Source: Acidimicrobiales bacterium (GTDB lineage Bacteria; Actinomycetota; Acidimicrobiia; Acidimicrobiales; Aldehydirespiratoraceae). From it: 64,000 nucleotides of DNA. The position numbers were made by a program, and so were the translations under genes. Positions 33,124 through 42,308 of the stretch are shown in pieces. The notes below the pieces were generated by a model. It worked only from the letters and a program-made list of their open reading frames with translations. It did not search any database and was not told where the DNA came from. Where the stretch lies: the NCBI GenBank assembly GCA_041394245.1, contig JAWKIR010000002.1, forward strand, positions 2,232,001 to 2,296,000, in the 5' to 3' direction. Numbering within the stretch: position 1 is the stretch's first letter; each line of letters starts with the position of its first letter.

Positions 33124-35007
33124 TCAGAGGGCGAGCGAACCCGAGATGCTGAGGGTGCGGTCGGCAGGTAGGCGGAAACTGTCGGACGCGCTGCCTGCGT
33201 TCCGATGCAGCACGACGAAGACATGGTCGCGCCACGTGGCCCACCAGCTCGCCGAGCCGTCGACGACCGCGACACGCGGACTCAGCATGTAGAGCGCCTC
33301 CTCGGCGTCCTTCCCCAACAATCCCGCCAGCGCGGCCGGAACATCGGTCTCCTCCATGAAGCCGAACCGGAGGCGCGCGCCCCGGAACCCGTCGGAAAAT
33401 TCCTGCATCTCCACGCGGAATGCAGGCTGCACCTTCGGGACGCCGGCGATCTCGACGGTCAGCACGATCACGTCCTCATGCAACACGTGTTGCAGGCGGG
33501 CGTGGCTCACCAGCGCCGGCGGCGCATAGCCCTGGATGCCGTAGAGATACACGGCGGTTCCCGGTATCCGCACCACTTCGGTGTCGCGGACACTGTCGAT
33601 GAAATCGGGGATCGCGATCAGCCCGCCGGCCGACTGACGGCGCATGTTTCGGCGCCCTGCGTGCCAGGTCAGCATCAAGCCGAGCAGGACGGCACCGACC
33701 ATGAGGGAGAACCAGCCGCCACTGGGGATCTTCGGCAGGTTGGCGCCGAAGAACGCCAGATCCACCGCCAGCATGACAAACGCGAACGCGACTGCGGCAG
33801 TGCGTGGCCAGCGGAAGCGGTGACGGGCGATGACCGTGAAGAGGACGGTGGTGATCGCCATCGTCGCGGTGACGGCGATGCCGTACGCGGCCGCGAGGTT
33901 GCTCGACGAGCCGAACCCGAGCACCAACGCGCAGCTCGCGATCATGAGCGTCCAGTTCACCACCGGGACATAGACCTGGCCGCGTTCGGATGCCGACGTG
34001 TGGACGATCCGCAGCCGCGGCAGGTAGCCGAGACCGACGGCTTGATGCGTGAGCGAGAACGCACCCGAGATGAGCGCCTGCGACGCGATCACGCTGGCCA
34101 GCGTCGACAGCACCACGAGCGGCAGGACGGCGGCGTCGGGGGCCATCCGATAGAACGGATTGTCGATCGCCTCCGCATCGCCGATCAGCAGCGCGCCCTG
34201 CCCGAGATAGTTGAGTGTGAGCGCCGGCAGCACCAGGGCGTACCAGGTGAGGGTGATCGGACGACGTCCGAAATGGCCCATGTCGGCGTAGAGGGCCTCG
34301 CCACCCGTCACCACGAGAAACACCGAGCCGAGGGAGAGGAAGGCGCTCATCCCGTTGTCGAGGAAGAAGCGCACCGCGTGGCCGGGCCAGAACGCCCGCA
34401 GCACGGTCGGTTCGCCGACGAGTTGCACCAGACCGAGCAGCGCAAGGGTGCTGAACCAGAGGATCATGGCGGGGCCGAAGACCCGACCGACCGCATGCGT
34501 CCCGCGACGTTGCACGCTGAAGAGCGCGACGAGGATGAGGATCGCAATCGGCACCACGAAGTGGTCCAGTCGATCTGTGGCGACCTCTGCGCCCTCCACC
34601 GCACTGAGGACGGAGATCGCCGGCGTGATCATCCCGTCGCCGTAGAGGAGGGCCGTGCCGAACACGCCCATGACCACGAGCACCAGACGCACCCGACTGC
34701 CCAGCCCCGAGGGAATCAGCGCGGTGAGGGCGAGGATGCCGCCCTCGTGGTCGTTGTCGGCACGCATCACGAAAATCAGATACTTCACCGAGATGATGAC
34801 GATGAGCGACCAGACGATCAGCGAGAGCACCCCGAGGACGTTCGCCTCGACGACGGGTATCTCGTGGCCGGCCCCCTCGAAGGACTCGCGTAACGCATAG
34901 AGCGGGCTGGTGCCGATGTCGCCGTAGACGACACCGAGCGCGCCGATCGCCAGCGTCGCCACTCGGAGGTGTTCGGATCGTCGAGCCCGTTCGGGGCGCG
35001 GAGTCAT
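33124..35007 (-). CDS. kup: Kup-family potassium uptake transporter
   Basis: 627 residues, standard for Kup/HAK/KT proteins that take up K+ with protons. Hallmarks: N-terminal GVVYGDIGTSPLYALRE, NDHEGGILAL, GTALLYGDGMITPAISVLSAVEG, GGEALYADMGHFG, YLGQGALL and IDNPFYRM. About 12 membrane segments are followed by a 170-residue cytoplasmic C-terminal domain. No c-di-AMP (ydaO-type) riboswitch is seen in the 26 bases before the gene. It converges on the tandem TetR gene and follows a TetR gene on the same strand. Confidence 0.95.
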   Translation of the reverse strand: MTPRPERARRSEHLRVATLAIGALGVVYGDIGTSPLYALRESFEGAGHEIPVVEANVLGVLSLIVWSLIVIISVKYLIFVMRADNDHEGGILALTALIPSGLGSRVRLVLVVMGVFGTALLYGDGMITPAISVLSAVEGAEVATDRLDHFVVPIAILILVALFSVQRRGTHAVGRVFGPAMILWFSTLALLGLVQLVGEPTVLRAFWPGHAVRFFLDNGMSAFLSLGSVFLVVTGGEALYADMGHFGRRPITLTWYALVLPALTLNYLGQGALLIGDAEAIDNPFYRMAPDAAVLPLVVLSTLASVIASQALISGAFSLTHQAVGLGYLPRLRIVHTSASERGQVYVPVVNWTLMIASCALVLGFGSSSNLAAAYGIAVTATMAITTVLFTVIARHRFRWPRTAAVAFAFVMLAVDLAFFGANLPKIPSGGWFSLMVGAVLLGLMLTWHAGRRNMRRQSAGGLIAIPDFIDSVRDTEVVRIPGTAVYLYGIQGYAPPALVSHARLQHVLHEDVIVLTVEIAGVPKVQPAFRVEMQEFSDGFRGARLRFGFMEETDVPAALAGLLGKDAEEALYMLSPRVAVVDGSASWWATWRDHVFVVLHRNAGSASDSFRLPADRTLSISGSLAL

Positions 35008-35033
35008 TACCGCTGTCTATCCCGGCAATGGCC

Positions 35034-35600
35034 TCATTCCGATGACCCGGCGCCAATACTTCCGGCCACCGACGCGGCCAGCACCGCGAGCCGTCGTCGG
35101 TACCGCAGCATGGTGGGCTCGTCGTACTTGAATCCCAATGGCGACAGCAGCAGCAGATCGATCCAGGGGGTCGGGTCGTCGACCTCGTCGCCCAGCCGTT
35201 CCTCCAGTGCCTTGCGGACCCGTCGGTTCACGTCGTCGACCACCGACTTCGCATGTCCGGCCTTGGCCTCGACGAGATCGTTTCCATGTTCGGTGGATCG
35301 GAACTTCTCCATGAGATCGCCCGACCAGCGCTGGAGGAAGCCGTCGAGTCGGCCCTCGAGATCACCCTCGGCGACCAGCGATGCAATGGCGCTGTCGGCG
35401 GCATCGGTGAAGACACGCTCAAGCATCGCCCGGAAGATCTCCTCCTTGTTGCCGTAGTGCTGGTAGAGCGCCGGGCGCGACATCGATGCTGCTTCGGCGA
35501 TGTCGGCCATCGACGTGCGGGCGAAGCCGTAGGCCGAGAACTTGGCGAGCGCCGCATCGAGGATCCGCAGCCGCTTGTCGTCGTCCGCTCCCTCGGCCAT
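35034..35600 (-). CDS. TetR/AcrR-family transcriptional regulator
   Basis: 188 residues. HTH domain RILDAALAKFSAYGFARTSMADIAEAASMSRPALYQHYGNKEEIFRAM at residues 12-60; the rest is the helical ligand domain. Divergent from the luciferase-like gene at 35688 with a dyad at 35637-35662 between them, so autoregulation and control of that gene is likely. Kup follows 26 bases downstream on the same strand and may be cotranscribed. Confidence 0.93.
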   Translation of the reverse strand: MAEGADDDKRLRILDAALAKFSAYGFARTSMADIAEAASMSRPALYQHYGNKEEIFRAMLERVFTDAADSAIASLVAEGDLEGRLDGFLQRWSGDLMEKFRSTEHGNDLVEAKAGHAKSVVDDVNRRVRKALEERLGDEVDDPTPWIDLLLLSPLGFKYDEPTMLRYRRRLAVLAASVAGSIGAGSSE

Positions 35601-35636
35601 GGCCCCATGATGGCGGACGCCGCCGGGGTAGACAAG

Positions 35637-35662
35637 CTGACATTTTCTGCATATGTTGTCAG
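35637..35662. promoter_or_regulatory. Candidate TetR operator (CTGACA...TGTCAG dyad)
   Basis: CTGACA (35637-35642) and TGTCAG (35657-35662) form a perfect 6-bp inverted repeat around an AT-richer centre (TTTTCTGCATATGT). It is midway between the divergent TetR and luciferase-like genes, 25 bases before the ATG at 35688. Confidence 0.55.
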
Positions 35663-35687
35663 AACGTCACAGCACAGGAGCGCTTCC

Positions 35688-36653
35688 ATGACCCGACTCG
35701 GCTATCAGATCCCGAACTTCACCTACCCCGGAGTCGCCGCCAACGAGATCTTCGACAATCTCGTCACCCAGGCCAAGACGGCCGAGGCGAGCGGGTTCGA
35801 CCGGATCTTGCTGATGGATCACTTCTACCAGCTGCCCGGGATCGGTGACCCCGACGACTACATGCTCGAGTGCTACACCACCCTCGCGGCACTGGCGCAA
35901 CACACCGAATCGGTGCGGCTGAGCGCCCTGGTGACGGGCAACACCTATCGCAACCCGGCGGTGCTCGCGAAGACGATCACCGCGCTGGACCACGTCTCGC
36001 ACGGTCGCGCCACACTCGGCATCGGCAGCGGATGGTTCGAGCTCGAGCACGACGCCTACGGCATCCCCTTCAACACCTTCTCCGAGCGCTTCGAGAAGCT
36101 CGAGGAGGCGCTCAACATCATCCTGCCGATGCTCCGTGGCGAGCGACCGACCCTCGTCGGCACCCACTACCAGGTCACCGAAGCCATCAATTCCCCCGCG
36201 CCGGTCTCGAAGGTGCCCGTCATGATCGGCGGCAACGGCGAGAAGAAGACCCTTCGCATGGTCGCCCAGTACGCAGACGAGTCCAACCTCACGTGCGGCA
36301 TCGAGGAGGTCCCCCGCAAGCTCGAGGCCCTCGCCGAGCATTGCGAGCGTCTCGGCCGCGACCGTTCGGAGATCAAGGTCACGAAGCTCGTGATGATGGT
36401 GATCGGCCGGACCATGGACGAGGCGCGGGCCAGCGTCGACACGTTCATCGAGAACCACGGTTGGCCGGCCGAGGTCGCCGAGCTGATGGCCCCCCGCATG
36501 ACCCTGGGCGGACCCGACGAGATCGGCGAGGCCATCCAGGAGCTCGTCGATGCCGGCATCGACGGAGTGACCCTCAACCTCGCGGCCAACGCACACGATC
36601 CGGAACTCATCGCCCTCGCCGGGGAAACGGTGGGGGCGGTGCTGCCGGCCTGA
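35688..36653 (+). CDS. LLM-class F420-type oxidoreductase
   Basis: 321 residues. LGYQIPNFTYPGV, AKTAEASGFDRILLMDHFYQLPG, AQHTESVRLSALVTGNTYRNPAVLAKTITALDHVSHGRATLGIGSGWFELEHDAYG, the well-known core of the F420-dependent glucose-6-phosphate dehydrogenase/mer-like group, and PVMIGGNGEKKTLRMVAQYAD. ATG 35688 has AGGAG 8 bases upstream. Regulated probably by the divergent TetR. Cofactor F420 is expected for this subgroup but inferred. Confidence 0.92.
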   Translation: MTRLGYQIPNFTYPGVAANEIFDNLVTQAKTAEASGFDRILLMDHFYQLPGIGDPDDYMLECYTTLAALAQHTESVRLSALVTGNTYRNPAVLAKTITALDHVSHGRATLGIGSGWFELEHDAYGIPFNTFSERFEKLEEALNIILPMLRGERPTLVGTHYQVTEAINSPAPVSKVPVMIGGNGEKKTLRMVAQYADESNLTCGIEEVPRKLEALAEHCERLGRDRSEIKVTKLVMMVIGRTMDEARASVDTFIENHGWPAEVAELMAPRMTLGGPDEIGEAIQELVDAGIDGVTLNLAANAHDPELIALAGETVGAVLPA

Positions 36654-36671
36654 CGGGTCGGCCGAGCGGGT

Positions 36672-37499
36672 TCACCGCGTCGAGAACACGAGCTGGTCGG
36701 CACCCAGGCCCATCGCCCGCAATCCGCGGAAGACGGCGCGGCGCAGGAGCTGTCCCGAGGTGTCGATCGGCTCGACCGCCTTGACCGAGGTGCTGATCGT
36801 CTCGCGGTGGACCACCGTGAAGCCCGCACGCGCCAACAGCCGCTCGAGACCCCGCGACGTGAAGATGTTGAGGTGGTGTGGCGGACACACCATTCCCCAT
36901 CGACGGATGCCCTTCACGCGGCGCTGGATACATCCCGGATTCGGCGTTGCGACCACGAGCAGGCCGCCGGGCCGCAGCCTGGCCGTGAGCTGCGACAGCA
37001 TGCCGGCGGGATCAGCGACGTGCTCGATCACCGAGAATGCCGTGACGACGTCGTAGGTCCCGTCGTGGTCGGCGACATCACCGACGAGCAGTTCGACACC
37101 CAGCACGCTGTCGGCGAAACGGGCCGATTCCTCCGAGACCTCGAGTCCGGTCGCCACGAATCCGTATTCCTCGACCGCGAGTTTCGTGAACAGGCCGTTG
37201 CCGGCGCCGACGTCGAGGATCGAGGCCCCGGCCGGGCACCGATCGGCGATCCCGTCGAGGACGTACCGCCAACGAAACCCCCATCGCTGCTCGATCGCGT
37301 CGAGATCGTCGGACGCGATCGTGTAGTAGGACTCGTCGTACTGCTCGGGGTCGTACGCCGCGTCCGACACCAACGTGCCGCAACTCGGGCACACATAGAC
37401 GTCGATGCCGTCATGGCGGAAGGCGGGTGCGACCAGATCGATCTCGGGTTCGACCACGCAGGAGATCGCTCGCTCGGGCGCGTCGGCCGATCCGGTCAC
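36672..37499 (-). CDS. Class I SAM-dependent methyltransferase with N-terminal zinc-ribbon-like motif
   Basis: 275 residues. CPSCG near residue 37 (with no obvious second Cys pair) recalls the TylF/CysW-like methyltransferases with a zinc-binding N terminus. SAM motif I is ILDVGAGNGLFTKLA, motif II region TYDVVTAFSVIEHVADP, motif III LRPGGLLVVATPN. HHLNIFTSRGLERLLARAGF is typical of methyltransferases that act on surface sugars or quinone-like lipids. GTG start follows the dehydrogenase stop by one base, so it is cotranscribed with an acyl-CoA dehydrogenase. Target unknown. Confidence 0.88.
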   Translation of the reverse strand: MTGSADAPERAISCVVEPEIDLVAPAFRHDGIDVYVCPSCGTLVSDAAYDPEQYDESYYTIASDDLDAIEQRWGFRWRYVLDGIADRCPAGASILDVGAGNGLFTKLAVEEYGFVATGLEVSEESARFADSVLGVELLVGDVADHDGTYDVVTAFSVIEHVADPAGMLSQLTARLRPGGLLVVATPNPGCIQRRVKGIRRWGMVCPPHHLNIFTSRGLERLLARAGFTVVHRETISTSVKAVEPIDTSGQLLRRAVFRGLRAMGLGADQLVFSTR

Positions 37500-37500
37500 G

Positions 37501-38649
37501 TCATCGGCTCCCGACCTTCGGCTCCCGTGGAAGTCCGAGCACCCGCTCGCCGACGATGTTCTTGTTCACCTCGGTCGTGCCGCCGGCGATCGTCAACGAG
37601 CGACTACCGCACAGCCGTTCCGCCCACGGGCCGGCGAGCGCGTCGACGCCGAGCACGTCCATCGCCGTCTCGGCGACACGCTGCTCCATCGTCGACCACG
37701 CCAGCTTGATCACGCTCGCCTCCGCCCCCGGCATGCGGTCGTGCATCGCTGCGGAGACGGTGCGCTGGGCGAGCAGGCGGAGCAGCTCGGAGTCGATGTA
37801 GCGCGCGACCAGTCGTTGGCGAACGATCGGGTCGGCACGCCGACCGGGGCCGGCATCGGCCAGCAGTCGCTCGAAGTTCTCGCGCAGCATGAGTGAGAGT
37901 TTCGCCACACCGGCCCGTTCGAATCCGAGCGTGCGGGTCGCAACATGCCAGCCCGAGCCGATCTCTCCGAGCACCGCGTCGACGGGTACCTCGACGTCGG
38001 TGAAGAACACGTCGGCGAAGTCGAGGGATCCGCCGATGGTTCTGATCGGTCGGACGTCGACCCCGGGGGACCGCATGTCGACGAGAAGGCAGGTCATGCC
38101 CTCGTGCTTTGGAGCCGACGGGTCGGTACGCACGTAGAGCTGACACCAGTCGGCCCGATGTCCCAGCGAGTTCCACGTCTTCTGCCCGTTCACGACGAAA
38201 CGGTCGCCGTCGAGGACCGCTCGGCACGACAGCGACGCGAGATCCGAACCCGCGTCGGGTTCGGACATCCCCTGGCTCCAGATCTCGTCGCCGCGCAACA
38301 TCGGTCGGAGGTAGCGCTGCTTCTGGGCGTCGGTGCCGATGGTCATGATCGCCGGAGCGATGTTGGCCACGCCGATCGCGTTCACCGGACCCGGAGCCCG
38401 CACCCGGGCGAACTCCTCGTTGTAGATGAGCTGCTCGAGCACGGTCGCGTCGCGTCCGCCGAACTCGCTCGGCCAGTCGATCGCCGCCAGCCCGGCGTCG
38501 AACAGGGTGGCGTTCCACGTGCGGCGCCGCGCGAACACGTCGTCGTCGTCGACACCCGCCTCGTCGAGATCGGACGGAAGATTCTCGGCCAGCCACTCCC
38601 GCAGCATCTGCCGGAAGGCGTTCCCTTCGGGCCCGAACGAGAGATCCAT
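37501..38649 (-). CDS. Acyl-CoA dehydrogenase
   Basis: 382 residues. MSEPDAGSDLASLSCRA and WNSLGHRADWCQLYVRTD in the FAD middle domain; C terminus TIAGGTTEVNKNIVGERVLGLPRE. Same subtype as the product at 16683 and as the C-terminal half of 52451. A partner subunit is not adjacent. Start 38649 has GAGGACACG upstream. Divergent from the ABC importer across the 16-bp motif, which ties it to import of the substrate. Confidence 0.92.
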   Translation of the reverse strand: MDLSFGPEGNAFRQMLREWLAENLPSDLDEAGVDDDDVFARRRTWNATLFDAGLAAIDWPSEFGGRDATVLEQLIYNEEFARVRAPGPVNAIGVANIAPAIMTIGTDAQKQRYLRPMLRGDEIWSQGMSEPDAGSDLASLSCRAVLDGDRFVVNGQKTWNSLGHRADWCQLYVRTDPSAPKHEGMTCLLVDMRSPGVDVRPIRTIGGSLDFADVFFTDVEVPVDAVLGEIGSGWHVATRTLGFERAGVAKLSLMLRENFERLLADAGPGRRADPIVRQRLVARYIDSELLRLLAQRTVSAAMHDRMPGAEASVIKLAWSTMEQRVAETAMDVLGVDALAGPWAERLCGSRSLTIAGGTTEVNKNIVGERVLGLPREPKVGSR

Positions 38650-38704
38650 GTCGTGTCCTCGGCAGTCGTCTGGAGTGAACTGCGTCACCGCGCTAACGTC
38701 CCGA

Positions 38705-38720
38705 TCTAACACCAGCGTCA
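38705..38720 (-). promoter_or_regulatory. 16-bp divergent-promoter motif, copy 5
   Basis: Minus strand TGACGCTGGTGTTAGA, 55 bases from the dehydrogenase start at 38649 and 44 bases before the ABC lipoprotein start at 38765. A related half (GCTAACGTC) lies just beside it at 38692. Confidence 0.6.
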
Positions 38721-38764
38721 GGTGCGTCACCGCATCCGGCTCGATTGCTTTTCTTGGGGGAAAG

Positions 38765-40189
38765 ATGCATCGACGACTGCAAGGCCTGTTTGCTCTGCTG
38801 CTCACGTTCTCGCTGTTCGCGGCCGCGTGCGGCAACAGTGGCGACGACGAGACGTCCACCGACGATCAGACGACCACGACCACCGCGGCACCCGACGACG
38901 GCGACACTCCGGACACGACCGAGCCGGACACGACCGATCCCGGCACCGACGACCCCGCGGTCGATCGCGACACCTTCGTCTCGCTCGACGGCGTTCCCGG
39001 TGTGAGCGACGAGGAGATCGCGGTCGCCGTGCTCGGCCTGCGAGAAGGCAACCCGCTCGGCACCTGCATCCTCGACTGCTACCTCACCGGGATCCAGGCC
39101 TACTTCGACTACCAGAATTCCCTGGGCGGCGTCTTCGGCCGCCAGCTCGTGGTCGGCGATGTCCTCGACGACGAGCTCGTCCAACACCAGACCAAGGCGC
39201 TCGAGATCATCGCCGACGAAAACGCCTTCGTCACCTTCTCGGCCTCGCTCACCTCGACCGGCCTGGCCGACCTCGACGACGCCGGCGTCCCCACCTACAA
39301 CTGGGGCATCCAGGCACCGCTCAACAACGGCCGCGACAACCTCTTCCCCCACATCGGGGTCCTGTGTGCGGACTGCACCGGCCGGGCAATCCCCTACCAG
39401 ATGTCGCTCGTCGGCGCGACCACCGCGGTCTCGCTGGGCTATGGCGTGTCCCCGGAGTCGCAGAATTGCTCCCGGACCAACGCCCGGGCGATCGAGCTCT
39501 ACGCCGACGATCTCGGGATCAGCGTCGCCAAGACCTACGACGATCTCGAGTTCGGCCTCAACAACGGCATCGCCCCGCAGGTGACCGAGTGGATCGAGCT
39601 CGGTGTGGACTTCGTGGCGTCGTGTCTCGACCTCAACGGCATGAAGAAGATCGCCGAGGAGCTCGTGCGCCAGGGCGTGCGCGACCAGATCACCCTCCAG
39701 CACCCGAACACCTACGACGCGGGCTTCGTCGCCGAAGCCGGCGACCTGTTCGACGGCGACTTCGTGTCGGCCCAGTTCACCCCGTTCGAGTTCTCGGATC
39801 TCCCGGCCATCGCGCTCTACAACGAGTGGGTCGGCCCCCAGGGCGGACCCACTGCCGAGCAGACCATGATCGGCTGGATGAACGCGATGCTCTTCGTCGA
39901 CGGCCTCATCGCCACCGGGCCCGAGTTCGACCGTGCCTCGCTCGTCGAGACGACCAACACCGAGTTCACCGCCTACACCTACAACGGAATCACCTTCCCC
40001 ATCGACTGGAGCCGTCAACACGACTCGGCGAGCGACGACGACCGGGTGACCAACGGCGCCGTGCAGGAGTGCACCACGCTCGTGCGGATGCAGGGCGGAA
40101 CGTTCGAGAAGGTCACCGAAGAACCATGGTTGTGCTGGCCGCAGGGCGACCGGTCATGGCAGGACCCGGTCGAGGCGACGTTCAGCTGA
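38765..40189 (+). CDS. Branched-chain-type ABC transporter substrate-binding lipoprotein
   Basis: 474 residues. Signal with lipobox LFAAAC, a Thr/Asp-rich linker to about residue 70, then a type I periplasmic-binding fold (EEIAVAVLGLREGNPLG..., YLTGIQAYFDYQNSLGGVFGRQLVVGDVLDDE, the LivJ-like region). Several cysteines (CILDCY, CADC, CSRTN, CLDL, CWP) are unusual and may form disulfides. GGGGG precedes ATG 38765. First gene of an importer operon that continues to a thiolase-like pair and P450, so the ligand is probably a hydrophobic acid rather than an amino acid; that is inference. Confidence 0.9.
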   Translation: MHRRLQGLFALLLTFSLFAAACGNSGDDETSTDDQTTTTTAAPDDGDTPDTTEPDTTDPGTDDPAVDRDTFVSLDGVPGVSDEEIAVAVLGLREGNPLGTCILDCYLTGIQAYFDYQNSLGGVFGRQLVVGDVLDDELVQHQTKALEIIADENAFVTFSASLTSTGLADLDDAGVPTYNWGIQAPLNNGRDNLFPHIGVLCADCTGRAIPYQMSLVGATTAVSLGYGVSPESQNCSRTNARAIELYADDLGISVAKTYDDLEFGLNNGIAPQVTEWIELGVDFVASCLDLNGMKKIAEELVRQGVRDQITLQHPNTYDAGFVAEAGDLFDGDFVSAQFTPFEFSDLPAIALYNEWVGPQGGPTAEQTMIGWMNAMLFVDGLIATGPEFDRASLVETTNTEFTAYTYNGITFPIDWSRQHDSASDDDRVTNGAVQECTTLVRMQGGTFEKVTEEPWLCWPQGDRSWQDPVEATFS

Positions 40190-40220
40190 ACCCGCCGATC
40201 CAACCGACGAGGCAGGTGTC

Positions 40221-42308
40221 GTGATTCTCGCGTCCTTCGGTGAAGACTTCTTCCGCGCGCTCCTCCAGGGAACGCCACCGGGAACCGTCTACGCCCTGAT
40301 CGGGCTGGGTTTCGTGCTCACCTACAAGACGTCGGGGGTGTTCAACCTGGCCTTCGGCGCGCAGGCCTACATCTCGGCAGCGATGTTCTTCAAGGCCCGC
40401 CAGGAGTGGGAATGGGGGATCGTTCCGTCCCTGATCCTCTCGGTCTTCGTGCTCGCGCCGGCGATCGGGCTGATCCTCGAACGGCTCATCTTCCGCAACC
40501 TCCGCACCGCCTCCGCGGTTTCGAAGCTGGTGATCGCGATCGGGCTGAGTGTGGCGTTGCCCGCGCTGTTCGAGCTGCTCGCCTCGTACAAACCCGTGGC
40601 CGGTCGGACACCGACCGGGATCGTGCCCGACGGATCATCGGTGTTCTACGACCCGTTCGGCGTCTACCCGTTCAGCCGCGACGAGCTGGCCCAGATCGTG
40701 GTGGCGGTCGTCGCCATGGTGCTGCTCGCCGCACTCTTCCGGCTCACCGCCGCGGGGCTGGCGATGCGTGCCGTGGTCGAGAGTCCGCGGATGACCGAGC
40801 TCGCCGGCATCCCGGCCGACCGGATCTCGGCCTTGGCGTGGGCGATCTCCAGCATGTTCGCGGGGATGGCCGGCGTGTTGATCGCCCCCCGGCTCAACAC
40901 CCTGATCAGCACCGACTTCCTGACGCTGGTGATCATCGCGATGGCTGCCGCGGCAGTTGGTCGCCTGGTGAGCCTCCCCCGAGCCCTCATCGGCGGCATG
41001 GCGCTCGGGTGGTTCATCGCGCTCTTCAACACCTACCTCCCCCGCTGGTCGGACGACTACACCTGGCTCAAGCCCTTCCAGGAGAACCTGACGCCGTCGC
41101 TCCCGTTCGTGGTGCTGTTCGGGATCCTCGTCTTCTGGCCCGCCATCCGGCGGTCCATCGATGCGACCGATCCGCTCTCGGGGGTCGACCCCCCACCACC
41201 GGCCCTCGCGTCGTCGACCCGGCATCCCCTGTTGACGCTCCAGACCCGCGCGTTCGGCGTGGTGTTCTTCACGATCATCGGCGTGTTGGCCTTCACCCAG
41301 GCCGACGTCCGCTGGGTGTCGTTGCTGACCCAGGCCGTCATCCTCTCGACCATCTATCTCTCGATCACCGTGATCACCGGCTTCGCCGGCCAGATCTCGT
41401 TGTGCCAGGGAGCCTTCGCGGCCATCGGCGGGTTCACCGTGTTCCAGATGGCCGACCGCTACGAGATGTCGGTGCTACTCGCGGCGCTCATCGGCGCGAC
41501 GATCGCCGCGGCCGTCGGTGCCTTGCTGTCGTTGCCCGTGCTTCGCCTCGGCGGCGTCTGGCTCGCGATCGCGACCCTGGCCTTCGCGTTCTTCTTCGAC
41601 GCGGTGATGGTCAAGTTCTCCTGGGTCGGCGGCGGCAGCACCGCGCTGCTCACCGGCACCGCCGTGCCCCGGCCGGTGCTCGGGCCGTGGGACTTCGGCG
41701 AGTCCGACAAGGCGTTCCTCGCCCTCGCGATCGTGGTCTTCACGATCGTGTCGGTCGCCGTGATCCAGCTACGGGAGGGAACGATCGGTCGGACGTTGCG
41801 GGCGCTGCGAGGCAGCGAGGTCGCGGCGGAGTCGATCGGCATCTCGCCGGCACGCGCCCGCATCACCGCCTTCGCGGTCTCCGCCTTCATCGCCGGTCTC
41901 GGCGGCGCCATGCTCGCCATGCATCAGGAGAACGTCAACTACGCCCAGAACTTCACCCCGTTCGCAGCGATGTTCTGGCTCGTGCTCGTCGTGTCGCTCA
42001 GCGCCCGTACCGTCGAAGGCGCGGCGCAGGCGGGCGCCGCGTTCTCCCTCTTCGGTCCGCTGGTGCTCGAGGGATGGCTTCTCGAGCGAATCGTGCGAAG
42101 CGAGGAACGCCTGCCGGGCATCTTCCCGATCTCGGGCAAGTGGCGCTTCGTGCTGTTCGGCCTCACCGCGATCCAGTTCGCCCGCCACCCCGAAGGCATG
42201 GTCGAGTTCGGCAAGCGGCGCGCCACGAAGAAGCGCAACGAGCGCTACTACGCCCGCGACGCGCAACGTGCCGCGCTCGCCGCCGAAGAGGCAGGTGCCG
42301 CATCGTGA
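40221..42308 (+). CDS. ABC importer permease, LivH-LivM fusion
   Basis: 695 residues, twice the usual length. Residues about 1-310 match LivH-type permeases (GTVYALIGLGFVLTYKTSGVFNLAFGA, MAAAAVGRLVSLPRALIGGMALG) and about 340-650 match LivM (ITVITGFAGQISLCQGAFAAIGGFTV, RLGGVWLAIATLAFAFFFD, LRALRGSEVAAESIGISPARARITAFAVSAFIAGLGGAML, the EAA-like loop). A basic cytoplasmic tail follows. One polypeptide therefore replaces the usual heterodimer. GTG 40221 start. Next gene overlaps by GTGA. Confidence 0.92.
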   Translation: MILASFGEDFFRALLQGTPPGTVYALIGLGFVLTYKTSGVFNLAFGAQAYISAAMFFKARQEWEWGIVPSLILSVFVLAPAIGLILERLIFRNLRTASAVSKLVIAIGLSVALPALFELLASYKPVAGRTPTGIVPDGSSVFYDPFGVYPFSRDELAQIVVAVVAMVLLAALFRLTAAGLAMRAVVESPRMTELAGIPADRISALAWAISSMFAGMAGVLIAPRLNTLISTDFLTLVIIAMAAAAVGRLVSLPRALIGGMALGWFIALFNTYLPRWSDDYTWLKPFQENLTPSLPFVVLFGILVFWPAIRRSIDATDPLSGVDPPPPALASSTRHPLLTLQTRAFGVVFFTIIGVLAFTQADVRWVSLLTQAVILSTIYLSITVITGFAGQISLCQGAFAAIGGFTVFQMADRYEMSVLLAALIGATIAAAVGALLSLPVLRLGGVWLAIATLAFAFFFDAVMVKFSWVGGGSTALLTGTAVPRPVLGPWDFGESDKAFLALAIVVFTIVSVAVIQLREGTIGRTLRALRGSEVAAESIGISPARARITAFAVSAFIAGLGGAMLAMHQENVNYAQNFTPFAAMFWLVLVVSLSARTVEGAAQAGAAFSLFGPLVLEGWLLERIVRSEERLPGIFPISGKWRFVLFGLTAIQFARHPEGMVEFGKRRATKKRNERYYARDAQRAALAAEEAGAAS

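Noticed and set aside
35008..35033. c-di-AMP riboswitch before kup
   Set aside because: Only 26 bases separate kup from the TetR gene and nothing resembles the ydaO aptamer.
38689..38698. CGCTAACGTC as an extra copy of the 16-bp motif
   Set aside because: Only the CTAAC half matches; the distal CGTCA is not at the right spacing.
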